From assembly GCA_022376925.1 (NCBI GenBank), contig JAIOJX010000025.1, forward strand, positions 6,541,141-6,605,140: DNA of 64,000 nucleotides, given 5' to 3'. Below the pieces are notes generated by a model. It saw only the letters and a list, made by a program, of their open reading frames with translations. It did no database searches and was not told where the DNA came from. Source of the DNA: Tragulus kanchil (taxonomy: Eukaryota > Chordata > Mammalia > Artiodactyla > Tragulidae). The first letter of the stretch is position 1. Each line of letters starts with the position of its first letter. Positions 1 through 10,651 of this stretch are shown in pieces. The position numbers and the translations under genes were made by a program.

Positions 1-447
1 CTTTATTCTGTCTTCCAGGTCACTTGTTTTTCTTTGTCATTAAGTTGAGCTATTCATTGCTTCTAGACTGATTTTTATCTTGGTAATTTAATTGTCCTTT
101 TTTAATTAGTTAATTTGTATAGCTTTCTTGTTACTGTGATTTGTATTTCTATTAATAATATTTCTTAATTCATTTAGCATATTTATTACCACTTCTTTGA
201 ACTCACAATCTAGTGGACTGGTGACTGCTCTTGAATATTTTTCTCCAGATGATTTATGTTGTTTTAACTGGAAATGGTTCTTCCACTTTTTACAGAAGTT
301 TGTCTATGAATTTAGGAGAAATGGTTGTCTACTCTGGTTTTAAAGAAATGTTTTATGTAGGAACATTCCTGTGTAGACTGTGTGTCCAGTGTTTTGGTCC
401 CTGGGCTGGCTTTGGTATGGATGCCAGCCATATCTTTCCTCAGGATG
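1..447 (-). mobile_element. Old L1, antisense, ORF1 to 5' UTR part
   Basis: T-rich sequence without open frames, matching 1125-1569, whose left neighbour (about 960-1050) reads as antisense L1 ORF1 (the CCTATTATGTGTAGGTTGG block). It belongs to the same old minus-strand L1 that reaches its 5' end near 5845/6970. The assignment rests on recognised L1 layout, not on alignment. Confidence 0.55.
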
Positions 448-460
448 CTCCCTTTAAATG

Positions 461-633
461 TGCTATGGAGCGGCTGGACCAGTGTGTCCAATTGTGAGCT
501 GGTGCTCTGGACATGCGCCCAGAGCCAGAGCTCTGTGACGAGAGGAGCCACTATGATGGGAGTCCCACATAGGCCAAAGAATGGAGATGGATGAAAATAA
601 ATAGACAAAAAATCAATAAAAGAGGCCAAAATT

Positions 634-660
<27 letters not shown>
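461..660 (+). mobile_element. CHR-type SINE, 3' part only
   Basis: Starts at GCTATGGAGCGGCTGGACC, corresponding to about base 90 of the complete copy at 9882, and follows that copy through the 3' body to an (AAAAC)n tail at about 637-660. The tRNA-like head is absent. No target-site duplication was found, and the left edge sits at the break of repeat pair 1. Confidence 0.75.
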
Positions 661-664
<4 letters not shown>

Positions 665-845
665 ACACCAGGGTAGGGGAGTTCCCTTTTCTCCATAGCC
701 TCTCCAACATTTACTATTTGTAGACATTTTGATGATAGTCATTCTGACCATTGTGAAGTGATACCTCATTTTGGTTTTAATTTGCATTTCTCTAATAATT
801 AGTGATGCTGAGCATCTTTTCATATGCCTGTTGGCTATCTTTTAC
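661..845 (-). mobile_element. L1 ORF2 C-terminal fragment, antisense
   Basis: The minus strand encodes the conserved L1 ORF2 C-terminal stretch with [15 protein letters not shown] and [10 protein letters not shown]. It is a short internal piece without 3' UTR or tail. It may be an old insertion or a foreign fragment at a bad join. Confidence 0.8.
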
Positions 846-2252
846 TTCTGCCACTTCATAATTATTGTGTATATTTGTGTGAGTCTGTTTGCATTCATTT
901 TATTTGCAAATCCCTGAGCTTCCTGTGCCTGGGTATCCGTTTCTTCAGATTTGGAAGTTTTTAGCCTTAATTTCTTCAAATATATTTTGATATCCTTTCC
1001 TTGGTCTTTTCCTTCTGGATCCCCTATTATGTGTAGGTTGGCACATTTTATTTTTTTCTATAGATCTTGTAAGCTGTGTTAATTTTTTTCATTTATCTGT
1101 CTACTCTTCTGATTGGGGGACTTCCTTTATTCTGTCTTCCAGGTCACTTGTTTTTCTTTGTCATTAAGTTGAGCTATTCATTGCTTCTAGACTGATTTTT
1201 ATCTTGGTAATTTAATTGTCCTTTTTTAATTAGTTAATTTGTATAGCTTTCTTGTTACTGTGATTTGTATTTCTATTAATAATATTTCTTAATTCATTTA
1301 GCATATTTATTACCACTTCTTTGAACTCACAATCTAGTGGACTGGTGACTGCTCTTGAATATTTTTCTCCAGATGATTTATGTTGTTTTAACTGGAAATG
1401 GTTCTTCCACTTTTTACAGAAGTTTGTATGAATTTAGGAGAAATGGTTGTCTACTCTGGTTTTAAAGAAATGTTTTATGTAGGAACATTCCTGTGTAGAC
1501 TGTGTGTCCAGTGTTTTGGTCCCTGGGCTGGCTTTGGTATGGATGCCAGCCATATCTTTCCTCAGGATGTGCTGGTCGTTATCCCCTTGATGTGTTGCCA
1601 TTTGTTTTGGAGTGTCTAAAGCCATGCAAGTTGCAGTGTGGGGCTTCCGCTCTGCTTAGTGCCTGTTGAAACCCTATCAGAGGTGGAGTCTTCTCCCCAG
1701 TTGTTGGAGTAGAAGACCTGAGGTTGGGTTTGATTAGGCTACATTGCCCTTGAATGCATGCCTTGTCTTAAAGGAGATGATTGCTGAAACAAGTGAGGCT
1801 CACAAAGTCACAGAGGGCCTATTTGCCACCTAGGTAGACAGCTGTGGTTCTGCTCAGCAATGGCCCAAGGTCATGTCCCTTTCTCTGTTGTGTTCATCCC
1901 AGGCCTAGGTCAAATCTGTGTCATTGAGTAGGCTAGAGCTCTGAGTTGGGGACCTGTGCTCATAGGAATTGAGGTGGCTGCACTGCCATCTAATATCTAT
2001 GCTGCCTCTGTGACAGACTTCTTGATCTTGTCTTCTCCAGATATAGCACTGAGCTGCTCTTCAGAGTGGGTAAATCTGGGGTTCTTTCACTCTGAGACAA
2101 ACTGATGTATACCTTTTAAGCATGCTGGCAATGGCCACTGCAGCCTGTTTTGGTATTCACCCTAGGCTCTCTGGGCTGTCTTTGTGTAGCTAGGTTGAGC
2201 CTTTTCCCAGGGCCTGTCTGCCTGAGATTTAGTGCTCAGTCCTGGTATACTC
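846..2252 (-). mobile_element. Old L1, antisense, ORF1 and 5' UTR
   Basis: Continues the minus-strand L1: ORF1-like sequence to about 1470, then GC-richer sequence read as 5' UTR. It is interrupted at 2252 (duplicate 3391) by a younger L1 and resumes at 5184; AGTCCTGGTATACTC flanks the insertion. Bases 2613-3391 are the redundant copy of 1474-2252. Confidence 0.55.
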
Positions 2253-3754
2253 TTTTTTTTTTTTTTTTTAAACCTGTATTTTCCTTTTAACTTTTACAGA
2301 GTTTTGTTGTTTACAGATATGTATGTTCCCAGATTGGTCATATGTATATCCCCCCCCTCCCTCCCAACCATCACACAGCACCCCTGAAGGATCCCCTTTT
2401 CTCACAGAACAATGACTAGAGCTATTTTCTTCACTTATGATAGTACAGGCCTTCATGCTACTTCCTTTACGCCTCCCACCTTCTGTTCCTTCCCCACAAT
2501 GACCATATGTCCATTGTCCATGTCTGTCTTTCTGTTGCTTCACTGCATGTGCCATCATCACCATCCTACTAGATTCCATATGTTAATATACTGTATTTGT
2601 CCTTCTCTTTCCTTTATGTAGGAACATTCCTGTGTAGACTGTGTGTCCAGTGTTTTGGTCCCTGGGCTGGCTTTGGTATGGATGCCAGCCATATCTTTCC
2701 TCAGGATGTGCTGGTCGTTATCCCCTTGATGTGTTGCCATTTGTTTTGGAGTGTCTAAAGCCATGCAAGTTGCAGTGTGGGGCTTCCGCTCTGCTTAGTG
2801 CCTGTTGAAACCCTATCAGAGGTGGAGTCTTCTCCCCAGTTGTTGGAGTAGAAGACCTGAGGTTGGGTTTGATTAGGCTACATTGCCCTTGAATGCATGC
2901 CTTGTCTTAAAGGAGATGATTGCTGAAACAAGTGAGGCTCACAAAGTCACAGAGGGCCTATTTGCCACCTAGGTAGACAGCTGTGGTTCTGCTCAGCAAT
3001 GGCCCAAGGTCATGTCCCTTTCTCTGTTGTGTTCATCCCAGGCCTAGGTCAAATCTGTGTCATTGAGTAGGCTAGAGCTCTGAGTTGGGGACCTGTGCTC
3101 ATAGGAATTGAGGTGGCTGCACTGCCATCTAATATCTATGCTGCCTCTGTGACAGACTTCTTGATCTTGTCTTCTCCAGATATAGCACTGAGCTGCTCTT
3201 CAGAGTGGGTAAATCTGGGGTTCTTTCACTCTGAGACAAACTGATGTATACCTTTTAAGCATGCTGGCAATGGCCACTGCAGCCTGTTTTGGTATTCACC
3301 CTAGGCTCTCTGGGCTGTCTTTGTGTAGCTAGGTTGAGCCTTTTCCCAGGGCCTGTCTGCCTGAGATTTAGTGCTCAGTCCTGGTATACTCTTTTTTTTT
3401 TTTTTTTAAACCTGTATTTTCCTTTTAACTTTTACAGAGTTTTGTTGTTTACAGATATGTATGTTCCCAGATTGGTCATATGTATATCCCCCCCTTCCCA
3501 CCCCTCCCAACCATCACACAGCACCCCTGAAGGATCCCCTTTTCTCACAGAACAATGACTAGAGCTATTTTCTTCACTTATGATAGTACAGGCCTTCATG
3601 CTACTTCCTTTACGCCTCCCACCTTCTGTTCCTTCCCCACAATGACCATATGTCCATTGTCCATGTCTGTCTTTCTGTTGCTTCACTGCATGTGCCATCA
3701 TCACCATCCTACTAGATTCCATATGTTAATATACTGTATTTGTCCTTCTCTTTC
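1474..3754. repeat. Abutting direct repeat pair 2 (1474-2611 / 2613-3754)
   Basis: Offset 1139 at the left edge and 1143 at the right edge. Differences concentrate in one C-rich run (near 2350 versus 3487) and the T run of the embedded L1 tail. The unit covers an old L1 5' UTR, a target-site duplication and the start of a younger L1, so its limits match no element. Confidence 0.97.
3377..3391 (+). repeat. Left target-site duplication of the 5'-inverted L1
   Basis: AGTCCTGGTATACTC, found again at 5184-5198 (and at 2238-2252 through repeat pair 2). Directly followed by a run of 16 T, the antisense poly(A) tail. Confidence 0.9.
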
Positions 3755-3941
3755 TGACTGACTGCACTTTTGATGATACGTTCTAGATCCAGCCACCTCA
3801 TGAGGGCTGATTCTTCTGCATTTCTCTTTACAGCTGTGTAGTATTCCATTGTATATATGTACCAGAGCTTTTGGATCCATTCGTTCATTGATGGGCATCT
3901 AGGTTCCTTCCATGTTCTAGCTATTGTATAGAGAGCTGCAA
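3712..3941 (-). pseudogene. L1 ORF2 C-terminal remnant
   Basis: The minus strand reads [20 protein letters not shown], then [20 protein letters not shown] and on to the QKEKDKY end, the L1 ORF2 C-terminal region. Upstream of residue I the frame enters inverted ORF1 sequence, so this marks the inversion point. Confidence 0.9.
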
Positions 3942-4754
3942 TTTCTGAAAGTGATTTCAGAAAAATGATAGTAAAGATGATCAAAGACACTGAAAACAGA
4001 ATTTCAGAGAAACTGCAAGACACAACTAACACACTGAATAAAGAAATACAAGAACTTACCAAAAAGTAACAGAGACAAACAACTCAATTGCTGAACTGAA
4101 AAACACTATAGAAGGAATCAAGAGCAGAGTATCTGAGACAGAAGACCGGATAAGTGAACTCGAAGATAAAATGGTGGAAGTAACTGCTGAAAAACAGACT
4201 CTAGCTCAAAGAATGAAAAGAGCAGAGGATAGCCTCAGAGACCTCTGGGATAATATCAAATGCACCAATATTCGAATTATAGGGGTTCCAGAAGAAGAAG
4301 AAAAAAAGAAAGGCTATGAGAAAAATTTTGAAGAGATTATAGTTGAAAATTTCCCCACCATGGGAAAAGAAATAGTCAAGTCCAAGAAGCACAAAGAGTA
4401 CCATACAGAATCAATCTGAGAAGAAACACACCAAGATGCATATTAATGAAGTTAACACAAATTAAACACAAAGATAGAATTCTCAAAGCTGCAAGGGAAA
4501 AGCAACTAGTGACATACAAGGGAACGCCCATATGTTTAACAGCTGATCTTTCAACAGAAACTCTGCAGGCCAGAAGGGAATGGCAGGACACATTTAAACG
4601 GCTAAAAGAGAATAATCTGCAACCAAGGATCCTCTACCCTGCAAGGATATCATTCAAAATTGACGGAGAAATCAAAAGTTTTACAGACAAGCAAAAATTA
4701 AAAGAATTTAGTCACACCAAACCAGCCTTACAAGTGTTAAAGGGACTTACATAG
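3942..4754 (+). pseudogene. L1 ORF1 remnant (RNA-binding protein)
   Basis: ORF1p is the RNA-binding, trimeric L1 chaperone. Present here are part of the coiled coil (3950-4160), the RRM region with NIRIIGVPEEEE (about 4270-4305), and the C-terminal domain with LSTETLQARREWQ and FKRLKENNLQPRILYPA. It is broken by a TAA at about 4067 and by a frame change between 4419 and 4446. The N-terminus is missing. Confidence 0.92.
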
Positions 4755-4811
4755 ACAACAAGTATAAAAGGAGAAGATCCACGAAACAAACCCATCATAA
4801 CATCTAAGAAG

Positions 4812-5183
4812 ATGACAATAGGATCATTTGTGTCAATAATTACTTTGAATGTCAATGGACTAAATGCCCCAACCAAAAGACACAGAGTGGCTGATTGGAT
4901 CCAAAAACACGACCCATACATATGCTGCCTCCGGGAAACTCATTTCAGACCTAGAGACACTCATAGACTGAAAGTGAGAGGCTGGAAAAAGATATTCCAT
5001 GCAAATGGAAATCAAAAGAAAGCTGGAGTAGCAATCCTCATATCAGACAAAATAGATTTTAAAGTAAAAAAGATTCTAAGAGACAAGGCAGGTCACTACA
5101 TCATGATTAAGGGATTGATCCAAGAAGAAGACATAACAATTATAAATATCTATGCACCCAACACAGGAGCACCCCAATACATA
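4812..5183 (+). pseudogene. L1 ORF2 endonuclease start, truncated (with copy)
   Basis: Begins MTIGSFVSIITLNVNGLN, the normal start of L1 ORF2p, and continues through the AP-endonuclease-like blocks CLRETHF, WKKIFHANGNQKKAGVAILI and INIYAPN before the target-site duplication cuts it after about 124 residues. The catalytic Asn (NVNGLN) and Glu (ETHF) are kept; the rest of the endonuclease and the reverse transcriptase are absent. A redundant copy lies at 5934-6305. Confidence 0.93.
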
Positions 5184-5198
5184 AGTCCTGGTATACTC

Positions 5199-5850
5199 TT
5201 GTTGCACCACTTCATACATGCACTCTTGATGGCCACCTTCACCCCATTTAGACAACACCCCAGGCATCCCAGTCTGTCTCTGCAGAGCTAGACCAGATCT
5301 CTGCCCAGATCTTGCATCAGGCCGTGAGGTAAGTGAGTGAGGCTGAAGTGCTCTGCCCTCAGATTCGAGCATGTGAAGAGGCAGCAGCTGCCAGTGTAAG
5401 GCTTTTTCCCACCTGATCGTTGGCAAGTCAACATGAGCACACTCCTTGCAAGTAAAGTCTAGCGCTCTTTAGTCTTTCCGTCTGTCTCAATGGGTTTCCC
5501 AGCAGCAAAAGGGCTTGTCTTCTTCACATATAATACTACGACTGAGATACTAGATTTTTGCTCAACTTATTCTCTCCCACCAAGGCAAGGGTTTGCCTTT
5601 GCAGACCTTCTCTTCCTTATATATTCAACGTAGGGGCTCAGGTCCTGACTTTGATACCTTTGTTTTTTTCAGTCCTACACTGTTATGTTGAGATTGTTCT
5701 TGTAGCTTTCATTCTATAGGAACCCTTCTGCCAGTTTCTACTCCTGCTTAATTTCCCATGAGAATTATTCCCTATGTAGATGCATTTTCAATGTCTTTGT
5801 AGAGGAAGATGAGCTCTGTGTTCTCTTCCTCCACCATTTTGATGCCCCTC
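5199..5850 (-). mobile_element. Old L1 5' UTR, antisense, reaching the 5' terminus
   Basis: Resumes the old L1 after the target-site duplication. Near 5820-5850 the plus strand reads CTCCACCATTTTGATGCCCC, an antisense form of the usual L1 5' start (AAGATGG-like), so the element appears to reach its 5' end. Redundant copy at 6321-6972. Confidence 0.5.
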
Positions 5851-6974
5851 CTCCTCCTGTTCCTGGTTTCTAGTTTCATGCCATTGTGATCAGAGAAGAT
5901 CCACGAAACAAACCCATCATAACATCTAAGAAGATGACAATAGGATCATTTGTGTCAATAATTACTTTGAATGTCAATGGACTAAATGCCCCAACCAAAA
6001 GACACAGAGTGGCTGATTGGATCCAAAAACACGACCCATACATATGCTGCCTCCGGGAAACTCATTTCAGACCTAGAGACACTCATAGACTGAAAGTGAG
6101 AGGCTGGAAAAAGATATTCCATGCAAATGGAAATCAAAAGAAAGCTGGAGTAGCAATCCTCATATCAGACAAAATAGATTTTAAAGTAAAAAAGATTCTA
6201 AGAGACAAGGCAGGTCACTACATCATGATTAAGGGATTGATCCAAGAAGAAGACATAACAATTATAAATATCTATGCACCCAACACAGGAGCACCCCAAT
6301 ACATAAGTCCTGGTATACTCTTGTTGCACCACTTCATACATGCACTCTTGATGGCCACCTTCACCCCATTTAGACAACACCCCAGGCATCCCAGTCTGTC
6401 TCTGCAGAGCTAGACCAGATCTCTGCCCAGATCTTGAATCAGGCCGTGAGGTAAGTGAGTGAGGCTGAAGTGCTCTGCCCTCAGATTCGAGCATGTGAAG
6501 AGGCAGCAGCTGCCAGTGTAAGGCTTTTTCCCACCTGATCGTTGGCAAGTCAACATGAGCACACTCCTTGCAAGTAAAGTCTAGCGCTCTTTAGTCTTTC
6601 CGTCTGTCTCAATGGGTTTCCCAGCAGCAAAAGGGCTTGTCTTCTTCACATATAATACTACGACTGAGATACTAGATTTTTGCTCAACTTATTCTCTCCC
6701 ACCAAGGCAAGGGTTTGCCTTTGCAGACCTTCTCTTCCTTATATATTCAACGTAGGGGCTCAGGTCCTGACTTTGATACCTTTGTTTTTTTCAGTCCTAC
6801 ACTGTTATGTTGAGATTGTTCTTGTAGCTTTCATTCTATAGGAACCCTTCTGCCAGTTTCTACTCCTGCTTAATTTCCCATGAGAATTATTCCCTATGTA
6901 GATGCATTTTCAATGTCTTTGTAGAGGAAGATGAGCTCTGTGTTCTCTTCCTCCACCATTTTGATGCCCCTCCT

Positions 6975-8790
6975 CCTCCTGTTCCTGGTTTCTAGTTTCA
7001 TGCCATTGTGATCAGAGTAGATACTTACTATGAGTTCAGTCTTCTTAGATTCACCAAGGTCTGTTTGTGGCATAACATATGGTCTATTCTAGAAGTGCTT
7101 GAAAAGAATATGTAATCTTCTGTTGCTCGATCAGTTGTTCTGTATATGCTTTTGGGCTCCATGGTTAATAGTGCTGCTCAAATCTGTTGTTTCCCAACTG
7201 ATTCTCTGTGTAGATGATCTGTTGATGAGAATTGGGTATTAATGTCCCTAAGTATTATTGTGTTGCTGCTTTTTCTCATTTTAGTTCTGTTTATATCTCA
7301 TTTATATACTTATACAGGTGCTCTGATGTAGGGTGCATAAATGTTTAGAATATTTTTGATGTACCTCTTTAACATTATATAATGACCTTCTCTCTTTTTA
7401 TCATGTATAGTTTAAAGTCTATTTTGTCTCATGTGACTACAGCTATCCTTGCCTTTTTAGCTTGTAATTTTACCATTTGCTTGTAATATCTTTTTGCATT
7501 TCTTCACTTTCAATCGATGTGTGCCTTTATAACTAAGATATTTGTAGACTGCATATCACTAGATCTTATCTGTTTCTATTTATCAATTCAACCATTCTAT
7601 GTATTTTCATTAGAGAATTTAATTTATTTACATTCAAAGTAAGTATTGATAGGTGAGGTCTACTATTGTCATCTTGTTAATTGTTTTTTTGTTAAATCCT
7701 TTGTTCTTATCCTGCTGGCTTCTTTTGCAGTTAGACGATTTTTGTTATCTGTACTTTGACTTTTTATCATATTCTTTTGTGTAACTATTACATGTTATTT
7801 TTTTTTTTTGTCCCTTGGGGTTATAATGAGGCTTATGTAAAATATATTAAAATTATATGACCCTATTTTAAACTGATAACTTTGATAGCATTCCTAAAAT
7901 TTACACTTCTTCTTCACCTCACATTTTAGGTTTTTGATACTGCAGTTCACATATATTTTATACTATGTATTCAATAATTGGTTATTGTAGTTATAGTTAT
8001 TTTCAGTATTTTTAAGCTTTTAAACTAGAATTGTAAGTGAATTATGCAGTATCATTACCACACTAGATAATCTGACTTAGACTATACATTTACCATAACC
8101 ACTAAATTTTGTACTTCTTTTCTTACTTGTCTTTTCACAATGCTAATTGTGTATTTTACTTCCTTTCAAAGAACTCCCGTTAAGACTTCTTTTAATTTAA
8201 AGCAGTTCTTGTGGTGATTAGCTCTCTCAGCTTTTGTCTGGGCAAGCCTTTATTTTTGCTTTTTTCTTAATTTCTGAAGGACAGTCTTGTGAGGCATCCT
8301 GTTCTTGGCTGATCTTTTTTTTCCTCCAGTATCTTGAATATATTATCACATATGTTTATTAGAGTTTACTTTTTTAAATCTTTTTTTCCCTTACCATCCT
8401 CTGTCCCTTGCTATTCTTTTGGGCATATCTAGTCTCCTTTGGCCACCTAATGACTCAGCATTCATTCCTGAGATGTTTTGTTTTCTTCAGTTTTTGTCTG
8501 AGTTTATTTAGAATCTCTTCATACTTTCCTCTTTTTTTCCATTTACTATATTCAGACACTTCATGTATGATTTATGCTATTCTTTCATATCAGTAATTCC
8601 TTGTTTAATAATATTAAATTCATTTTGGAAAGTTGTGTTAGTGTTTATGTGCCTCATATTTTTCTTTTAGTTTTTCACATACCAAAATATCTTGATAATC
8701 ATTTTCTTCTTTATATAATTATCAGAATTTCTATTTGATATTGAATGCCTTTTGTTTTTGTTTTCTATTCATGTTTATTTGTGTTGAGTT
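6975..8790 (-). mobile_element. Second old L1, antisense, ORF2 endonuclease to ORF1
   Basis: From 6975 the plus strand has the antisense pattern of the L1 ORF2 endonuclease-linker region (GATCAGAGTAGATAC, ATTGGGTATTAATGTCCC, TTTTGTCTCATGTGACTACA) and then ORF1-like sequence from about 8200. No open frame survives. The first 40 bases also occur at 5853-5892 through repeat pair 3. Confidence 0.65.
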
Positions 8791-9563
8791 TTCCTAGATT
8801 AGCAACAGCAAGAGGGGAATCTGGATGACTAACTCAATTTCTTGCTTCATGAGTGCTCATGACTGTTGCCACACTAAGTGTAGTTTTTTAAATAAATAGA
8901 TCTTGCTGCTGTTGTTGCTATCCTTTAATTTTTTCAGTTTCAATTCTATGTTAATTTAGTAGGACACTTTATTTTTACTCACTTTCTTTTTTTCCCTTCA
9001 CTAGCAAACATTCAGGGTCACCTGATACTTCCCAGGGAAGGAGTGGCACCCTTCTATAATGGTTATCTATGGCTGCATAACAAGTCACCCAAAACTTAAT
9101 GATTAAAAACAATTCAGAAATTATTTTCTCTCAACACTTTTCAACTTCACATCTTCTTCTTCTTTTTTTTTTTTTTTAAATGTAATTTCCAGTACGGTAG
9201 CTCAACTTCTTCGCGTGGTGACACAGAACTACAACAGGTCCCAACTGTAAGCTAACAGGGTCTCGTAAGGCCTAGCCTCAGAAGTTACATAGCCTTGCTA
9301 TTCCCACATATGGAAATCTGTCTATCTCATAGATAGGAATAATAGGAACCTAGATTTGAAACTCATAATAAGAAAATATATTTGTCATAAATAGGAACCT
9401 AAATTTGAAATTTGAAACTACCTCTCTTAGTGGGAAAAACGTAAAATCACATTGCAAAAAAAAAAAAGAGAGAAAGCATGAAGGATGAGAGAGGTCTTGT
9501 GGTCACCTTTGGAAATGTTTCTCAATCACTGGGAGTTAATTCTCAGGACTGCTGCCTCTTGTT
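8791..9563. other. No gene seen; relic-like sequence and a T run
   Basis: AT-rich, no coding signal. Bases 9060-9130 (GGTTATCTATGGCTGCATAA and the following block) look like an old mammalian interspersed repeat that I cannot name. A T run lies at about 9161-9177 and an A run at about 9456-9467. Confidence 0.5.
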
Positions 9564-9881
9564 CTATACACTTCCTGAGATCCTTCCTTTTTGAGTTTGT
9601 ATTAGTTCTTCTTCGGACCTACCAGGGCTTAGAAATATCTCCAATATTTTCAGACTTGAAGTGGATGGCATACTTCTGGAGGTGAACCCTAATTTACAGC
9701 ATATGTGCTCTGTTACCAACATGATCCATCTCCACCTGTATTCACCTCTCTTCTCTGTAGTCCCTACTGACTTTAGCTATACTGCTCTTGAATGATTATT
9801 CCCCTGTTGAAAATAAAGTTTATAGAATTTTTCCCATTATGCCACAAATGACCTAATTGTGAGGCTATAAGAGCATCCTTA

Positions 9882-10197
9882 GGGCTTCCCTGGTGGTCGA
9901 GTGGGTAAGGACACCGCCTTGCAGTGCAAGGGGCGCCGGTTCGATCCCTGGCCTGGGAAGATCCCACGTGCCGCGGAGCGGCTGGACCCATGTGTCCAAT
10001 TACTGACCTGGAGCTCTGGAGCTCATGTGCCCAGAGTCGGTGCTCTGCGACAACAGAGGCCACTGCGATGAGAGGCCCACACGGGCCAAAGAACAAAGAC
10101 AGATGAAAATAGACAAATGAAAGACCAATAGAAGTGGCCCGCCCATCCCCCTCCCTCCCCACCCCACCCCCTGAAAAGTAAATAAATAAATAAATGT
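9882..10197 (+). mobile_element. Full-length CHR-type tRNA-derived SINE (with copy)
   Basis: Starts GGGCTTCCCTGGTGGTC, has a tRNA-like head of about 75 bases, a unique body (GAGCGGCTGGACC, CCAGAGTCGGTGCTCTG, AGGCCACTGCGATGAGAGGC) and an AAATAAATAAATAAAT tail. The flanks TAAGAGCATCCTTA and TAAGAGCATCTTTA are a 14 bp target-site duplication with one mismatch. Transcribed by RNA polymerase III and moved by LINE machinery in its family. A redundant copy lies at 10970-11285. Confidence 0.92.
9894..9947 (+). promoter_or_regulatory. Pol III internal promoter of the SINE (A and B boxes)
   Basis: Box A TGGTCGAGTGG at 9894-9904 and box B GGTTCGATCC at 9938-9947 fit the tRNA-type internal promoter consensus, with 33 bases between them. 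Family knowledge says they drive SINE transcription; activity here is unknown. Confidence 0.75.
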
Positions 10198-10489
10198 TTA
10201 AGAGCATCTTTAAAGAGAAAGACATTCAGATTAAAGCAGTTACTATCATGCTAGGTAATCTTACTGTGAGACACCCATAATTTCATAATTACAAATCCGA
10301 GACTGAAGCATTATAATTCTATATGCCTTTGAAAACAAGTCACATATTTATATTTAAGTACTAGCTTAAACACTCTTACATATTCAAAATATATTTAAAA
10401 CCTCTTACATTTAAGAACTAGGAAAAACTATATGCAGAATTCGTAGAACATCTTTGGCTTAGATGTTCCCTAGGAAACAATCTTTTTTC

Positions 10490-10651
10490 CTAACTTTAAA
10501 CTTTTTATTTTGAATTGGGGTATAGTCAATTAACAATGTTGTAGTTTCAGGTGAATAGCAAAGGGACTCAGCCCTACATACACATTTATCCATTTTCCCC
10601 AAACCGTGTCCTCTCCAGGCTGGCATATAACATTGAGCAGCATTCCCTGTG
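10490..10651 (-). mobile_element. Cetartiodactyl L1 3' end fragment, antisense (complete at 11578-11772)
   Basis: Reads TTGGGGTATAGTCAATTAACA, then GTTTCAGGTGAATAGCAAAG and CCCTGTGCTATAC, the antisense form of a common L1 3' UTR end. The fuller version is 11578 to about 11772, where it continues into CTAGGTCCTTGTTGG; the 10490-10651 copy is cut by the repeat junction. Confidence 0.65.

Larger units (their letters stand above)
1..1569. repeat. Near-identical direct repeat pair 1 (offset 1124/1122)
   Basis: Bases 1-447 recur at 1125-1569. The only difference I see is a 2-base indel near 304 versus 1428 (TGTCTATG against TGTATG). The left copy runs off the window start. Unlike most other pairs, 677 bases of other sequence (448-1124) lie between the copies, so this junction may be chimeric. 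Confidence 0.95.
3392..5183 (-). mobile_element. L1 insertion with 5' inversion (twin-primed)
   Basis: The 3' part (T run, 3' UTR, ORF2 C-terminus) is on the minus strand, 3392 to about 3941. At about 3941 the sequence switches to plus-strand L1: ORF1 and then the ORF2 endonuclease start, ending at 5183. A 15 bp target-site duplication flanks both ends. This is the known twin-priming structure; the middle of ORF2 is lost at the inversion junction. Bases 2253-2611 repeat its 3' end through pair 2. Confidence 0.88.
4771..7014. repeat. Abutting direct repeat pair 3 (4771-5892 / 5893-7014)
   Basis: Offset 1122 throughout. One substitution seen (CTTGCATCAGG near 5314, CTTGAATCAGG near 6436). The unit begins inside an L1 ORF2 endonuclease region and ends inside an unrelated older L1. 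At the junction the bases GAG are shared with the sequence following the second copy. Confidence 0.97.

Noticed and set aside
9882..9957. A functional tRNA gene
   Set aside because: The A and B boxes belong to the tRNA-derived head of a SINE; the head is followed by the SINE body and does not fold into an intact cloverleaf with a matched acceptor stem as far as I can judge.
9773..10225. 150-codon minus-strand open frame (and its copy at 10861-11313)
   Set aside because: It is the antisense of the CHR-type SINE and its flanks. The copy is the redundant repeat, not evolutionary conservation.
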